Assembly (NCBI GenBank): GCA_037954235.1
Contig: JBBMOA010000002.1
Coordinates: 22,415,427 to 22,479,426 of the forward strand
DNA: 64,000 nt
Source of the DNA: Aulostomus chinensis
Lineage: Eukaryota; Chordata; Actinopteri; Syngnathiformes; Aulostomidae
Reading direction: 5' to 3'
Shown: positions 11,873 through 22,958 of the stretch, piece by piece
Layout: each line of letters starts with the position of its first letter
Position numbering within the stretch: position 1 is the first letter of the stretch
Position numbers and translations under genes: made by a program
The notes under the pieces: generated by a model
The model's database searches: none
Told to the model about the DNA's origin: nothing
Seen by the model: the letters and a program-made list of their open reading frames with translations, nothing else

Positions 11873-14030
11873 TTTGCAGTTTGCTAAAGCTCGTTTCCTT
11901 ATGGCTTTGGTCAAACTTGTGATCAAATTTCACTGATTTGAACCTTAACTGCCTCTGCTCTGAGCAAACTCTGAGGGTTCTGTACTGTTTTCACTGCAGA
12001 ATGATTTAAGTTATACATTTGTTGCTGAATGATTCTTCAGTTTTGCTATTTGCATCTGGAACCCTCCAACTTTGGTAGTTTTATATTAATGAGATGTTGA
12101 ATTGCACCCATAGGCTGCAACACTTAGAGGAGATACCCCGATAACATGAATCAAGTTATTTCAGATAAAGATCAGAAATACGGAATATGTTATACATTTT
12201 GGACTTCATAATAAAATAACAACTCTTCATCCTCTGAGTTTGAGAGTGAACAACCAGCATGTATAGATTTACAGCCATCATCTCGTGTGTATTAAAAGAT
12301 GAAGTAGTTCATTAGATAAGATGAAATATTCATTAGAAAAGATGAAATACATCTTGCACTTGCGTTTTTGACTGCACCTGTGAAGTTTCCGTTTTTAGGA
12401 TATTTTAACCCCCTTAAACCACATTTTTTTTCAGCTGAAAACTACTGTTGAAGTGTTAAGAGGTGTTATTAACAGTTTCAGGTTCAAGTCCTGACATTTC
12501 AGTGCAAAGCATTTGAATTCTACATATAGTGATTGCATACTAAGTGCCCTCTAGTGGTTGACTCTGGTCAGATCAAGTCACTGAATTCATCACTCACACA
12601 AACACACCTCCCCCTCACACCCCTCTCTGGACCTTGCCCGTGCTTTTTTTTTTTTTTTTTTCCAGCATTTTTCAGAATGCAGTGGGTGGAGGTAATCGTA
12701 GACTTGGGGGTGGTTATGAGTTGCTCTCCAAGGTCAGCTGAGGGTGGATTAAATGGAAGAAACAGTTTTAGGTTCTGAGTTATTGGCACCTTCACTTAAG
12801 ATGATTGTCTCGTTAGTTTTTGAGAAAAAAAAAAAAAAAGCCATTCAGAGTTAGTTTACAACAGACTGAACATTTTGGGGTCTTAGTCCGTAAGAGTAGG
12901 TTGGAAAGCAGACCCATAGTATCTGTTAACAGGACACGAGTATGAGCTAGAGTAGAGCTTTGACACTCCCAGATCTGCTTTTTGAAGTTAGTCCGACTAA
13001 CTACAAGGGATTTCCCGATCACGTTTGTGTGGCTCTAATCCCCATCCAAGTCCTTCAGCAATGGATTTCTGCCAATCTGATACTACTCACGCTGAGCCTT
13101 CGGATAGGGACATCTCTAACAAATACCACCAAGAAATATGACATCAAGATTAAAAAAAAAAAAACCCAAAAAAAACCTGGTTGAATACATCCAAGAGATT
13201 GCCCATGCAGCCAGCAATTTGATGGCTTGTACAAACCGCTTTGGCAAGAAAGTAGTTTTTCTCCTGCTCTTGGCTTGTTAAAAAGGTAAAAAACGTTGAC
13301 CTGCTACTGTATGTTTCCTCTTTCCTTTTCCTCAACTTCGTTAGCTGCACCTGTACATTGGAAGTCACTCTCCATTCAGACTCCTTTTTTCTTTTCCGCT
13401 TATGCTTCAAATAAACTGCTGTTTCAAAGGCTACGCCATATGTGTATTTTCCAGACTTTGGAATATGTAACATATTTAGTTTGCTGGTAATCACTCACAC
13501 ATTGGGACAACAGAGGAAAAGCACTGACTGAGAGAACGGAGCGAGGAGAGACGCTGATGTTTTAAAACATGTATGGATGATTAATTACCTGGAGCTTCTG
13601 GGCGAAAATACTGGTTTTAAAGAACACAGAAAATCCGCCACAAAACGAACATGTTTCCTCTTCTCCATTGGAATAATTGAAATTTGATTAAAAGGGAAAT
13701 GAGAACCTTCTTTGCCTCGTAAGCAGAATACCTAGAGAGGAATGCAAAAGTATCCTTTTCCCCTTTAATGTTGTAAAGTGTCCATCAGAGCTTGTACAGG
13801 GTCATTTGCCAGGGTCATTTGCCAAAGGACAAGGAGGGAAGTCATTACTGCTTCCCCCTTTACCTGTAACCTCCAACAAATGCATATTATATTGAGTGAG
13901 GTGCAGTCAATCAATTGCGACCATACAATTACAATCTATCAACAAGGCTGTCAGGTTGAGCAGATCCCCAGGCTGGAGTTGGTAATGATGAGTTCAAACA
14001 CCTGAAACAGGTCTTTCAAGTCTCTTGTAC

Positions 14031-14032
<2 letters not shown>
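11873..14032. other. Non-coding stretch, no gene seen
   Basis: Low-complexity runs are T18 (12644-12661), A15 near 12826-12839 and an A/C-rich stretch near 13151-13177. The frames at 12533-12795 and 13150-13494 run through these tracts. A repeat-free portion at about 13560-13760 (GATTAATTACCTGG, AATTGAAATTTGATTAAAAG) could be a CNE but is weak. No gene is seen. Confidence 0.5.
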
Positions 14033-14086
<54 letters not shown>

Positions 14087-14120
14087 AGAGAGAGAGAGAG
14101 GGGGGGGGGAGAGAAAGAGG
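14033..14120. repeat. Compound TG/GA microsatellite with G9
   Basis: About 25 TG units (14033-14082) are followed by a GA run (to 14100), G9 (14101-14109) and more GA-rich sequence. Three minus-strand frames across it translate as poly-Thr-His and Ser/Leu-rich sequence; they are artefacts of the array. Confidence 0.95.
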
Positions 14121-15466
14121 GCTTGAGTGAAAAGATGTGTGAGAGAGGGTGCGAGATGACAGAGGGAGTGATCCTGTTCCTTTTTCCTCCTGGCCCAGTC
14201 TTGTGACAAAGGTCCACAGCATTTCATTAGTGAACGAAAGGTCTGAGAAGTTGCTGAGTTCAGGTTTGTTGGCTGTAAATAAATGGTCATAATGTAAAGA
14301 GAAAAAAAAGGTGATTAATACAGCCTTGTTTAGTTCCAGGTTTGCTCTCATGAACTTTCTAAATTGCGTTATTTCTTATGGTGGCAGAAATACGATAGCT
14401 GTGTTGACTGATGTTTTCTAACAGCTATTATGTAAAGATCGTGAGATTGACCCTTGAAGTTAGAGCACCAGCCTTTCACATAAATTGTGGATATGGCCTT
14501 ACATGCTGTGTGTTTCTCGGGTGGAGACATGTTGGAATAACAGCACCCACCTAACCCTGGCATGCCCTAAAGAAAAATCCACTCCATTTGTAAATCTTTA
14601 TTTCCTGTCACAAACCCACAAGAACATATCAGACACTCCACTCTTTGAAACCAGGCCTCCATAAATTCCCAAATTAGTTTCTGCAATGACCCAAACTGCA
14701 CTGGATAACAGTGCTAAATAAATAAATGTCTGGTCTGGGCGATGGGTGGAGGTAGGGCTGCAGGAAATGGTTTGCTTGGGGGTCTGAGTGCTTCCAGGTT
14801 GTCATTCCATGTGATGGTGTGTGTCTTGGAATGTGCGAGTGGTGATCTGAGGTGTAGCTCCACTTTCGAATAGATTAATAGGCAGGATTGGGCTCAACTG
14901 TAACCATGTCCACATGGCTTTAATCATTGGAGCTCAGGGCATTCTACAGGATATCAAGTCACCGGACCCCACCTATGGATTAAAGGGTTGGAGGTAGAGC
15001 ACTGGCTGATGTTTGTCCGACTTTTTACCCAGGACTAGAGAGAGGAATGTCACATTATATAAACAAGGCCAGTTTACACCGCATTATGTGACAAAGCTGT
15101 TGCAGCAGTGTAAACTGGTCTGTCTTGGCTGGGGGGGGGGGCATCTCCTGCTGCCCAGCTTGTCACTTCAGAGGCTGGTTTTAGAAACTTAGCCTTGTAT
15201 AGTTAATGTTTTCTCAACGTTTTATAGACTGTAACTCACCTGTCGCCAAGAAACACACTCGTCAACTGTTCACCTTGCGATTTATTGTCTTTGTAGTTTG
15301 TATTTTTTTTTACCAACTGCTCTTAATGACAGAATTGCAAGGAGAATAGACTAAATTCCTCCTGGCTTGAGTTTGAGTTGTTGGCAGCCTTGTGTAGTGC
15401 TTGAGAACCACCTCTAATTTTTTTCTAGATCATCAGTCAGGAGCCTAGCATATTTGATGGTAGGGA
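14121..15466. other. Non-coding stretch, no gene seen
   Basis: No recognised element except a G11 run at 15131-15141. Near 15059-15120 the pair CCAGTTTACACCGCATTATG and GCAGCAGTGTAAACTGG forms an imperfect inverted repeat (CCAGTTTACAC paired with GTGTAAACTGG). No coding evidence is seen. Confidence 0.55.
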
Positions 15467-15597
15467 AAACTGGAGCAGACACAGGGAGAACATACACACT
15501 CCACATACTGTAGAAAGGTCCTGGGATGACCCGCATTCAACCCGGGAACTTTGTTTGTGAGGGAACAGTGCTAACCACTTAGCCCCCTTGCTGCCCT
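15467..15597 (-). mobile_element. tRNA-like SINE-type repeat
   Basis: Read on the minus strand it begins with GGGCAGCAAGG, then GGCTAAGTGGTTAGCACTG, which resembles a pol III A box. CCCGGGTTGAATGC follows at B-box distance, and the tail contains GTGTATGTTCTCCCTGTGTC. This order is that of a tRNA-derived repeat abundant in fish. The copy is degenerate (the canonical B box GGTTCGAATCC has changed), so it is a repeat and not a functional tRNA gene. Confidence 0.7.
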
Positions 15598-16418
15598 TAG
15601 AGTAATCATTTTCATATTAAATCCCAAACTAGCTTGATAAATATATCAAAACAAGGCAAGACAAAAACCACAATCTTAAAAAGTTGCTTTGTCTCAAAAA
15701 TGTAACTCAGTCTCTCCAAACTGGAATGTCTGTACTTCTGCAACAAATCAGACTCCAAATCTTTAATCAAACACATTGGACTAAAAAGCTCCAGAGTGAT
15801 TCATAATCAATTTTGATTGGAGATGAAAGAAGCTAAATGACTAGATTATACTGCAAAACACAGACATTGACTTAACGTACTTGATAGCCTGAGGCCAAGA
15901 CAGTGTGATGGTGTGTACTGAGTGTGTCTGTTTGTATTTATGAGTGTATGAGCTATCCTGCCTGTAATATCATTGGGAGGTGTTTTTAAAGACTTTATGA
16001 GCAACTGTATTAGCATACATATTTACTGTTGCAGACTGGAGGAGATGCTCTGCCATAAGAATCGGGAAAGAACATATCACCCACTTTACAAGTTAATCCA
16101 CATTTTATTACAGCTGCTGAGCCAGTGAGGGGTAAATTAAAAACAACATGTTTTGAGCAGGTTCATGAATCAACTATATTAAAGCAGAGATTAGTTTTCC
16201 TTAGAGATTACTTGTGGACTTAGCACATTATCATCTACAGATTTGAATACGCACAGGATGAGCGTAGCTTATTATAACAGCTCCAGGACTTCTTAAGGGC
16301 TGATATACGCAAACAGACGCACATGTACAGCTGTGGACACCATGGATGTGTTCTACTTTTTGTTCCACAAAAACACCCTCTGATGACTAAATTCACATTA
16401 CATTGACCCTATAATGAA
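15598..16418. other. Non-coding stretch, no gene seen
   Basis: AT-rich sequence. No repeat family, RNA gene or coding region is recognised. Confidence 0.5.
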
Positions 16419-16675
16419 CCCATCCGTCCATTTTCTACTGCCTGTCCTGTTAAGGGTCGGGGGGGGGGGGGGGGGGGGGAGGGCACCAGAGGCACCAGAG
16501 GCACCAGAGGCACCAGAGGCACCAGAGGCACCAGAGGCACCAGAGCCACCAGGGGCACCAGGGGCACCAGAGGCACCCAGCAGCCTGACGGCGAGAGGTG
16601 GGGTTCACCCTGGACAAGTCCCCAGTCCATTGCAGGGCCAGCATATATAGACAGACAACCATTCACACTCACAGC
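16419..16675 (+). repeat. Dispersed teleost repeat with internal expansions
   Basis: The copy starts CCATCCGTCCATTTTCTACT and ends with CCAGTCCATTGCAGGGCC and AGACAGACAACCATTCACAC, the same 3' half as the repeat at 1-70. Between these ends a G21 run (16459-16479) and a 9-bp tandem array have expanded. The GGCGAGAGGTGGGGTTCACC block downstream is the normal internal part of the family as I remember it. Confidence 0.75.
16482..16579 (+). repeat. 9-bp minisatellite (GGCACCAGA)n
   Basis: About eleven units of GGCACCAGA, with two GGCACCAGG variants and one GCCACCAGA variant near the right end. Because 9 is a multiple of 3 the array is open in several frames (Glu-Ala-Pro repeats on one strand), which produces false reading frames on both strands. 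Confidence 0.95.
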
Positions 16676-16676
16676 T

Positions 16677-16783
16677 AGGGCTGTAGCGATACACTAATCT
16701 CGCGATATGATACGATACATGATATTCGGCTCATGATACGATATATATCACGATATTCAGCTCATGATACAATTCGATACACT
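16677..16783 (+). repeat. Fragment of a GATACGATA-rich dispersed repeat
   Basis: The motif GGGCTGTAGCGATACACTAA is followed by repeated GATACGATA and CACGATATT units. I recognise this as the left end of a fish repeat, probably a hAT-like non-autonomous element. It is interrupted at 16784 by the TA-flanked transposon and may resume at 17661. Confidence 0.6.
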
Positions 16784-16785
16784 TA

Positions 16786-17658
16786 CCGTAATTTCTGGAC
16801 TATAAAGCGCACCTGAATATAAGCCGCACCAGTGAAATTTGGGGAAAAAACAAATGTGTACATATACAAGCCGCACTGGACTGTAAGCCGCAGGTGTTTT
16901 AATGTTTAATTACCATATGCAAGGATTCGTGCACAGAGGGGATTGTCAGGTAAAAGATGGCTGTTTGGGGAAGCTTCCCATTTATTAACATTTCCTACAA
17001 ACAACAAGTTGCATATATGCATAACTTATTCAAGTGTTCCCATTTAGTGCAATAGTACGGAACATGTACCGTGCTGTGTAAACTGTACTGTATCACATGA
17101 CACATAGCATTTCAGACACACAAACTTTCACAGCATTTGAAACGTATTTACTGTGCAGAAATAAACGGTGCGCTCTCAGCGCACGTACCATAAACAAAGC
17201 TTACAGCGCGCGACGAGGCAATGCCTAAATTAAATGTGTTTTTTAAAAGTGCCTGTAACACGGCAGTAGGCCTAAAGGTGCAGTAATGTCTGCTTAAAAT
17301 ATAACCAGCCTACCAGAAAAGTCCAGTCCATTAATCTATTAATCCATCAATCCAGTATTGCGGCTGTAACAAGAAAAGTCAGTCAACCATCCTCATCTTC
17401 GTCTTCTTCCTGCGTACTAAAACCACCAAAGTCCTCATCTTCAGTGCCGGAAAGCAACAGCCTCAGGATGGCTTCGTCAGCCACTCTCCTCGTCTCTCCT
17501 TTGTCGCTCTCAAAACCAAAGAACTCCCCTTTGTCAGTGTCGGATGCCCCCCTAGTGGCTGTTAGCCGTAAAAAAACATAGATTAGCCGCACCGTTGTAT
17601 AAGCCGCAGGGTTCAAAGCAGGGGGAAAAAGTAGTGGTTTATAGTCCAGAAATTACGG
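16786..17658 (-). mobile_element. 873-bp DNA transposon with perfect 21-bp TIRs
   Basis: The termini 16786-16806 and 17638-17658 are exact inverted repeats of 21 bp, starting CCGTAATTTCTGGACTATAA. The dinucleotide TA flanks both sides (16784-16785 and 17659-17660), the target site used by Tc1/mariner/pogo-type elements. Five AGCCGCA boxes lie just inside the ends. On the minus strand a frame near the right end encodes an acidic tail, followed by a long non-coding part with an AATAAA on the minus strand near 16985. I infer an internally deleted copy transcribed on the minus strand. The superfamily is inferred from the TA duplication only. Confidence 0.8.
17383..17616 (-). pseudogene. Remnant transposase C-terminal tail (inferred)
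   Basis: The 77-codon frame lies wholly inside the TIR-bounded element. Its first third reads through subterminal non-coding sequence, so the true remnant is probably the last 45-50 codons. These hold two similar acidic-aromatic motifs (GEFFGFES and EDFGGFST) and end in an Asp/Glu-rich run. Such tails are familiar from pogo/Tigger/CENP-B-like transposases, but no catalytic DDE region or DNA-binding domain is left. I infer an internal deletion that joined the 5' end to the last part of the gene. Chance acidic coding is the alternative. Confidence 0.45.
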
Positions 17659-17660
17659 TA

Positions 17661-18818
17661 CATCCTTATATGAAAGATTTTAAAGGGACAGAGTGATTTG
17701 GTGACATCTTGTGAGTGTTCCATTGACTTGGATTGAATTAACTGAACTGAGAGCATCAATTCCACAATATATGGCTCTGACTGGCAGCTTGCAAATGCTG
17801 GACAAAATGAATCAAAGATGTGGTGAGAAAATTAGTTTCATTGATTGAAATTGAGTGCAAATTGTAGTTTGCAAGCTTTTGAAAAGGAAAGCGAACAATG
17901 GAGAGTTTAAGTGCAGCAAGTGGCCTTCTTTGGCAGCTTTTTTAGCTTGATACTGAACATATGAGGTAGCGACTACGAGTACTTTTAGATGTAGAACATG
18001 CAATTTTACCTTGAAACTTGGATATTGAATGTTTCTATAGATGTACTCTGTTGTGCAGCATTTCTTAAAATAAATGATTGTTTTTTTTTTACATTAAAGC
18101 TCAACAAGTTAATGTATTTCTCATTAAGTTAATTTCTGCCAGGTAAATATTAGGCAGAATATTTACATATTTTGCAGCTCTTCTAGACTACATGCATTAA
18201 ATACTGAAAGGAGGCATTTTTTGGGGAGTAGAATGACACTCACTGAACCACATACTCACCATTCTACATTTGCAGCAGTAACCTGTGGGTACCTATGATG
18301 CAAGTATGTGTCGACCGTTGTTTGTAATAAATGTCACTGCCAGGAGATGGAGTCAAAAGTGCTGCACTTGTGCCTGAGGAACCTTGCTTCAATCAGACTT
18401 CACGGAAACTGTGTTATTGTCTTCTAGCATCAAATTCAGAAAGACTCTCCCACAATAGTGCTTGCATACGAGATTGTCTACTTTGGAATTTTCTTTATAA
18501 ACTGGCATCGAACCCTCTGGCAGGTGCAGTTTGTGTCTGTTTGCTGTTTAAACAGTAACTGTGTCACACTTCTGAAATAACAGTCCACACACACTGTAAT
18601 GGTTGCTGCAGCTGCTCGAGGAGCTGAGCCAAAGTGACAGTCCAACTCACACCAGCACTTGGTCAAACCATTGTACCTGCGTATGACTGTTCTCCACATA
18701 GAGAGACAGAAAACACTGGTGGAAAGAACTTAGAGGAACTTTCAACTATGATGATGCAGCCCATCAGGAGTTATTATATTCAACTTTATACTGCAAGGAA
18801 ATGTCTGGACTGCTTCTC
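17661..18818. other. Non-coding stretch, no gene seen
   Basis: AT-rich unique-looking sequence; the first 100 bp may continue the interrupted repeat at 16677-16783. The minus-strand frame 17812-18003 and plus frame 18331-18558 match nothing I know. Confidence 0.5.
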
Positions 18819-18868
18819 CACACACACACACACACACACACGCACACACACACACACACACACACACG
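18819..18868. repeat. CA microsatellite
   Basis: About 25 CA units interrupted once by CG. CA-rich imperfect sequence continues at about 18955-19035 (ACACACAGACAAACACACAG type). The frames 18634-19046 on both strands run through the array and are not coding. Confidence 0.95.
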
Positions 18869-19039
18869 TTTCCACCTCACTCTCTCCCAAACCAACCCTA
18901 AACAAACCTGCTCTAACACCTCTCTGGGGGACTTGTCGGTTGGCAGCTTATGGACCACACACAGACAAACACACAGACGCACGCACACCCACAAGCTCAC
19001 ACAAACACAAATGTGCACACAAGCAAATCCACACACCCT

Positions 19040-20082
19040 AATTTAATATCCATAACAACATAACCTTGAAGGATAAAATGCAGGACTCATTTAAATGCTA
19101 ATTTGTTTGTTAACATAACATCAAGATTCCGTGCGGGACAGGTTACGGAACTAGACTGTCACTTGATATGTATATTTTATTCTCCTTTGTTATTTTTATT
19201 GGAACTTTGATTATGATAATACAAAACACTAAATAAAACATTAATACAAACAGGAAGGACTTGAGCAACATCTTTTATGCATTCAGGTGCTTATTACCAG
19301 ACAGGAAATAAGGATGCGGAGAAAGTTAAGGTGATGGAGAATTAGGTGGCTTTGTAGGTATTGAGACTGATGAGCCTAATCATGTTTATCTTTTTGATAC
19401 TTCATATGCAAACACTTTAACCGCAGAGTCAATGAACAAACACATGGCTCCATCAACCCCTGTGATGGATGAGCAGTAAAAACCAATGGGGCTTCTTCAG
19501 GTTATTCTAGAATAGTGTTTCTAAGTTCTCATCCACAGAACTTCTCATTCGTAGCATTACCTGACTCCTTTATGTCAGAGTGAATCTGTAGGACAGATTC
19601 GGTTGGTTGAAGAGGTATTTTCCTCACATTTTATTCTTGTATTGTCTCTTTGTTGGCCATCACAGTTGTGTTTTCAATCTAACACCTGAACAAAGAACCA
19701 CACATGTGAGATTATGCTTATGGGATCCTAGCAAAAAAATCATCGGAATGCCGATGGTCATGAGGTACCGAGAAATGTGGCAAGACATGGTTGTGACTCA
19801 CGAATAAGTTTTATGTGGAAAGATTTGTGTTCAGTATCCTCAATAATGCAAGTGAAACATAACTGCTACAGCTGCGCATTGAAGAATCCATGTAAACAGA
19901 TTAATGATGTGCGTAATTCACCTCTAATTTCTACATTTGTACGTGTCTGCTGAGGCAGAAGTCTGGAACTGTGCAGTTTATTTGATTGCAATCAAACATT
20001 TGTCATCTTTAAGCTTACAACATTAACCACAAGAACAAGTCACATTACTTCAGTTTTATTGTTTTTTATTTTCATGATTATG
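19040..20082. other. Non-coding stretch, no gene seen
   Basis: AT-rich sequence between the CA-rich region and the solo LTR. No repeat, RNA gene or coding exon is recognised. Confidence 0.5.
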
Positions 20083-20522
20083 TGTCAGGTCCTGAAATGT
20101 TTGTCACTTCCTGTTTTATTTTGTTTGGTTCCCTCACTTCCTGGTTGCGTCTTAGTTCAGGCCTTTTTACTCCCTGTGTGTGATGGTCTGTTGTCCTCAC
20201 CTGTCTTGTTGTCTCCTCCCTGCTTGTGTATTTAAGTCCGACTTTCATCCCTTGTGAGTAGCCTTCTGGTGTTACTCCCTCATGTTTGATTCCATTGTTC
20301 AACCAGTTTTGTTTCCTCTTGTTCCCTTTTGCCCAGCGTTTCTGTCCCTCTGCCTGATCGGTCAGTTTACATGTTTTTGACTTTGACCCTTTTTCAGACA
20401 TCCCATTCTGCCTGCCTGTTTTGTATTGCTGACTGCCTTCCCCGTGCACCAAACCCATTTCTGTCAATAAACCGATTATCGCCATCTGCTCTGTGGCTGT
20501 GTTTGTCTGTTGGAACCTGACA
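20083..20522 (+). mobile_element. Solo LTR of a retrotransposon
   Basis: The 440-bp segment starts TGTCAGG and ends CCTGACA, an inverted TG...CA pair typical of LTRs. It carries a TATA-like TATTTAAG (20229-20236) and an AATAAA polyadenylation signal (20466-20471) followed by a T/G-rich stretch, in the expected U3-R-U5 order. It is C/T-rich on the plus strand with CACTTCCTGTTTTATTTTG near the left end, a sequence I associate with fish Ty3/gypsy-type LTRs. No gag/pol sequence or second LTR is seen, and no clean 4-6 bp target duplication. The 170-codon minus-strand frame across it is antisense to the LTR and not a gene. Confidence 0.75.
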
Positions 20523-21389
20523 ATTTGTTTTTGGAAGTTTTTAAAAAAAATCTGTCGATAAAGTAAAGTAATGGGTTGAAAGAAGATCAAGAAAGAGCAA
20601 CTGATTTAACTCCACATGTAACAGTCTGAGAACTTCCTGAGAAGACCAGTTGTCTGTGAGATGCGGCGTACAGTGCGTCTTTCTTTATAATTTATTTTTT
20701 GTTAATGTCATGTTTCAACCTGAAGCTTTAACTGATGCCCTCTGCGGTAGAAATGACAGCAACCCTCCAATTCTACATTTTTGTCGATAATAGGACATAT
20801 ATGTCTGGGTAAGTCGTTGTAGCAGACGATCCAGGTACGTGCTCGGAGCTTGCCGCTGCAAAACTGTGTCTTTTATACTCCACAAGGGCAAAAAGAGCTA
20901 TCCCTGAGTTTTGGAGGTGACGTTAATAGATATTGGTTTCAGCTGGTATGGGTGGTGTCAGTTGGGACAAAATTGGTGTCGATAAAATGGTCTGTAAGGA
21001 ACAAAACTATAATGAAACAACACAGGTGGGAGGTTTTTTCTGTTACAAAATTGCCCATCTGCTTTATTGTCTCAAAATGAAGCCAGTGTATCACGGCCTT
21101 TCATGGTTGTAGTCTCATGTTGAGTTATGGGTCATCTGATGCATTGGTGGCAGAAGAGATCAATCAGAGTAGACCTATTGTCTGTGTCTTTGCTAGTGAG
21201 AGTTTATCCAATCTATGTTCACCCCTCTTTCTCTCTCTCTCTATTTTTTTCTCTCTGTCTAAAACGCTCTGGTGGCACAAAGCCATCCAGTGTGCTCTCA
21301 TCAGAGATGGATGGTCTTGGTTGGAGGCAGTATAAACTCCCCTGCTGCCTCCAGCAGGAGCGATTCTGCTGTTGTGAGTGAGGAATGTT
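20523..21389. other. Non-coding stretch, no gene seen
   Basis: No repeat is recognised. A CT-rich run (about 21225-21260) creates low-complexity frames. No exon is supported. Confidence 0.5.
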
Positions 21390-21600
21390 AACAGGACGGA
21401 TACTGGAGTGAGAGAGTGGTGATGGTAAAGGGGAGGGGGGCTGATCTGGCAGGGCATTGCTCCTCATTACCAGTCTCTGCCCTTAGAAATGGGATCTGTT
21501 TATTTGCCTGAGTCTCCCCAATGGGCGTTGAGCTCGCAGGGCAATATGGGCAAGTGTTGTTCAGCATGATTATTATATCACTTACCACAGCTCATCAAAG
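21390..21600. promoter_or_regulatory. Candidate conserved non-coding element
   Basis: This is repeat-free, complex sequence (GGGCATTGCTCCTCATTACC, GATCTGTTTATTTGCC, GCATGATTATTATATCACTTA). A forkhead-like TGTTTATTTG is at about 21496-21505. CACTTACCAC at about 21579 also gives a good minus-strand donor (GTG then GTAAGT), but no matching open frame or acceptor convinced me. Confidence 0.25.
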
Positions 21601-22591
21601 AGACATCACTTTGGAGAGTGGTTAACTACTGGTGCACCCAGCCGTGGAAAATGTTGACATTTGTTTGCTCTGTCTGTCACCGAAGGGGGGATGCAGAAAC
21701 AACGCGGGCCTGTTTCTCGGCCTGTGGTTGTCCTTCTGTGTTGTTTGGGTCTTTAAGTGCGTGTAATTGTGCATGTGTGTGTGTGTTTGTGAACATTAAG
21801 AGACGTATGTATGTGTGATTTTGTGCTTGTGTGTGGTCTAACTAACATTTACCCACCCTTATGCTCCTGTTTCAGTACCACACAGTAATGTAGTCACACA
21901 CGCACCACACTCTCTATTTTCATTTCTGACTAAACAGGCCCACTTTCTGAGCTTGTACAGGCTGAGCGAGAACCCGCTGTCTCTGATGATCTATAGAGTA
22001 AGCGATTTGGGTGAGGCTCCTCTTGATATAAGCCCCACTTTAACCTGACTCACAATACGTCAATGTCGGCTGCAATACACAGAACTATATGTTGGCTGGA
22101 GGGTTTCTTCAACTGGAGAAAAGACTTCAGCTTGTCACAGTGGCAGAACATTTTCATCATTATACATTAGGAGGTTCCCCCTGCAGTATCACATACAGTG
22201 GAGTAGATTTTCAGGCTGATTTGTCCCTGTTGCCATGTATCATGGCTGAGGTGTTCAGCTTGTACGACTATGAATCATGTGACTACCTGAAAGGACAGTG
22301 ATGCATTTCTGCTCTGTTGATTTGCCACCTGGCTGGATGAGTGTTATAATATAATATAATCTGGTGTAAATATTCAGATATTGGTTGAATAGGTAACCAA
22401 AGGTATAGCATAGGTAACTAGAACTTTTTAAGTCATCCCACTGAAAGACAAAGGGGCAATCAAAGCTGGTGATCAGATCACCTCATTAGTGGAAGTCAAA
22501 ATAGATCATCTAGAGGGCACATGCCTCAAGAGGAACTCAACCACATGCGAAAAAATGAAATTTTTCACTATGTTAAACAGATGTGCCATAT
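21601..22591. other. Non-coding stretch, no gene seen
   Basis: It contains a short GT-rich patch (about 21765-21790) and an ATAATATAAT run near 22347. No coding region is supported. Confidence 0.5.
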
Positions 22592-22682
22592 TTGTTTCCC
22601 TTCCTTGGCCCACGCCACACCTCTCATCCCACTTTGGTGAAAATCGCCCGCATAGTTTTTGTTGAATCCTGCTGACTGACTG
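22592..22682 (+). repeat. Dispersed repeat fragment, copy 1
   Basis: The order CCTTGGCCCACGCC, TTTGGTGAAAATCG, ATAGTTTTTG and AATCCTGCTGACTGAC matches the family also present at 22888, 45241 and 45487. I know it as an abundant fish repeat of uncertain class. Only its middle to 3' part is present. Confidence 0.6.
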
Positions 22683-22887
22683 ACTGTCACTCACTCAGTC
22701 AATCACTCGCTCGCACGCTCAAATTGCACGTTTGGTTTGAACATTCTGTAATACACATGCCCACATTTTTTTTTTTTCATGATTGTATTTCTGGTAGTTT
22801 CCAAAAAATGATGAGAAGCTGCAGTTGCTTTATTTCGCAATGTTAAAAATATTGATTAAAGAAAGACTTGATTCATCCTTTTTTATT

Positions 22888-22958
22888 CGGATCTGCTCCA
22901 AAAACAAGTGGGTTCTTTCTTGGCCCATGCTTCCTCCTCCCAAGTATCAAGAAAATTG
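22888..22958 (+). repeat. Dispersed repeat fragment, copy 2
   Basis: CGGATCTGCTCCAAAAACAA, then GGGTTCTTTCTTGGCCCATG and TCCCAAGTATCAAGAAAATTG, give the same motif order as the 45.2-kb copy (upstream-to-middle part). It ends where the 3' tail would be expected. Confidence 0.6.

Noticed and set aside
13951..14351. Three overlapping minus-strand frames with poly-Thr-His
   Set aside because: All run through the TG/GA microsatellite.
15059..15120. Inverted repeat CCAGTTTACAC / GTGTAAACTGG as a microRNA hairpin
   Set aside because: Arms pair for only 11 bp with a long unpaired interior; no known miRNA seed recognised.
16409..16672. Pro/Leu/Val and Glu-Ala-Pro repeat proteins on both strands
   Set aside because: They are translations of the 9-bp minisatellite, which stays open in several frames because its unit is a multiple of three.
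20078..20590. 170-codon minus-strand frame
   Set aside because: It is antisense to the solo LTR, whose purine-rich complement lacks stops.
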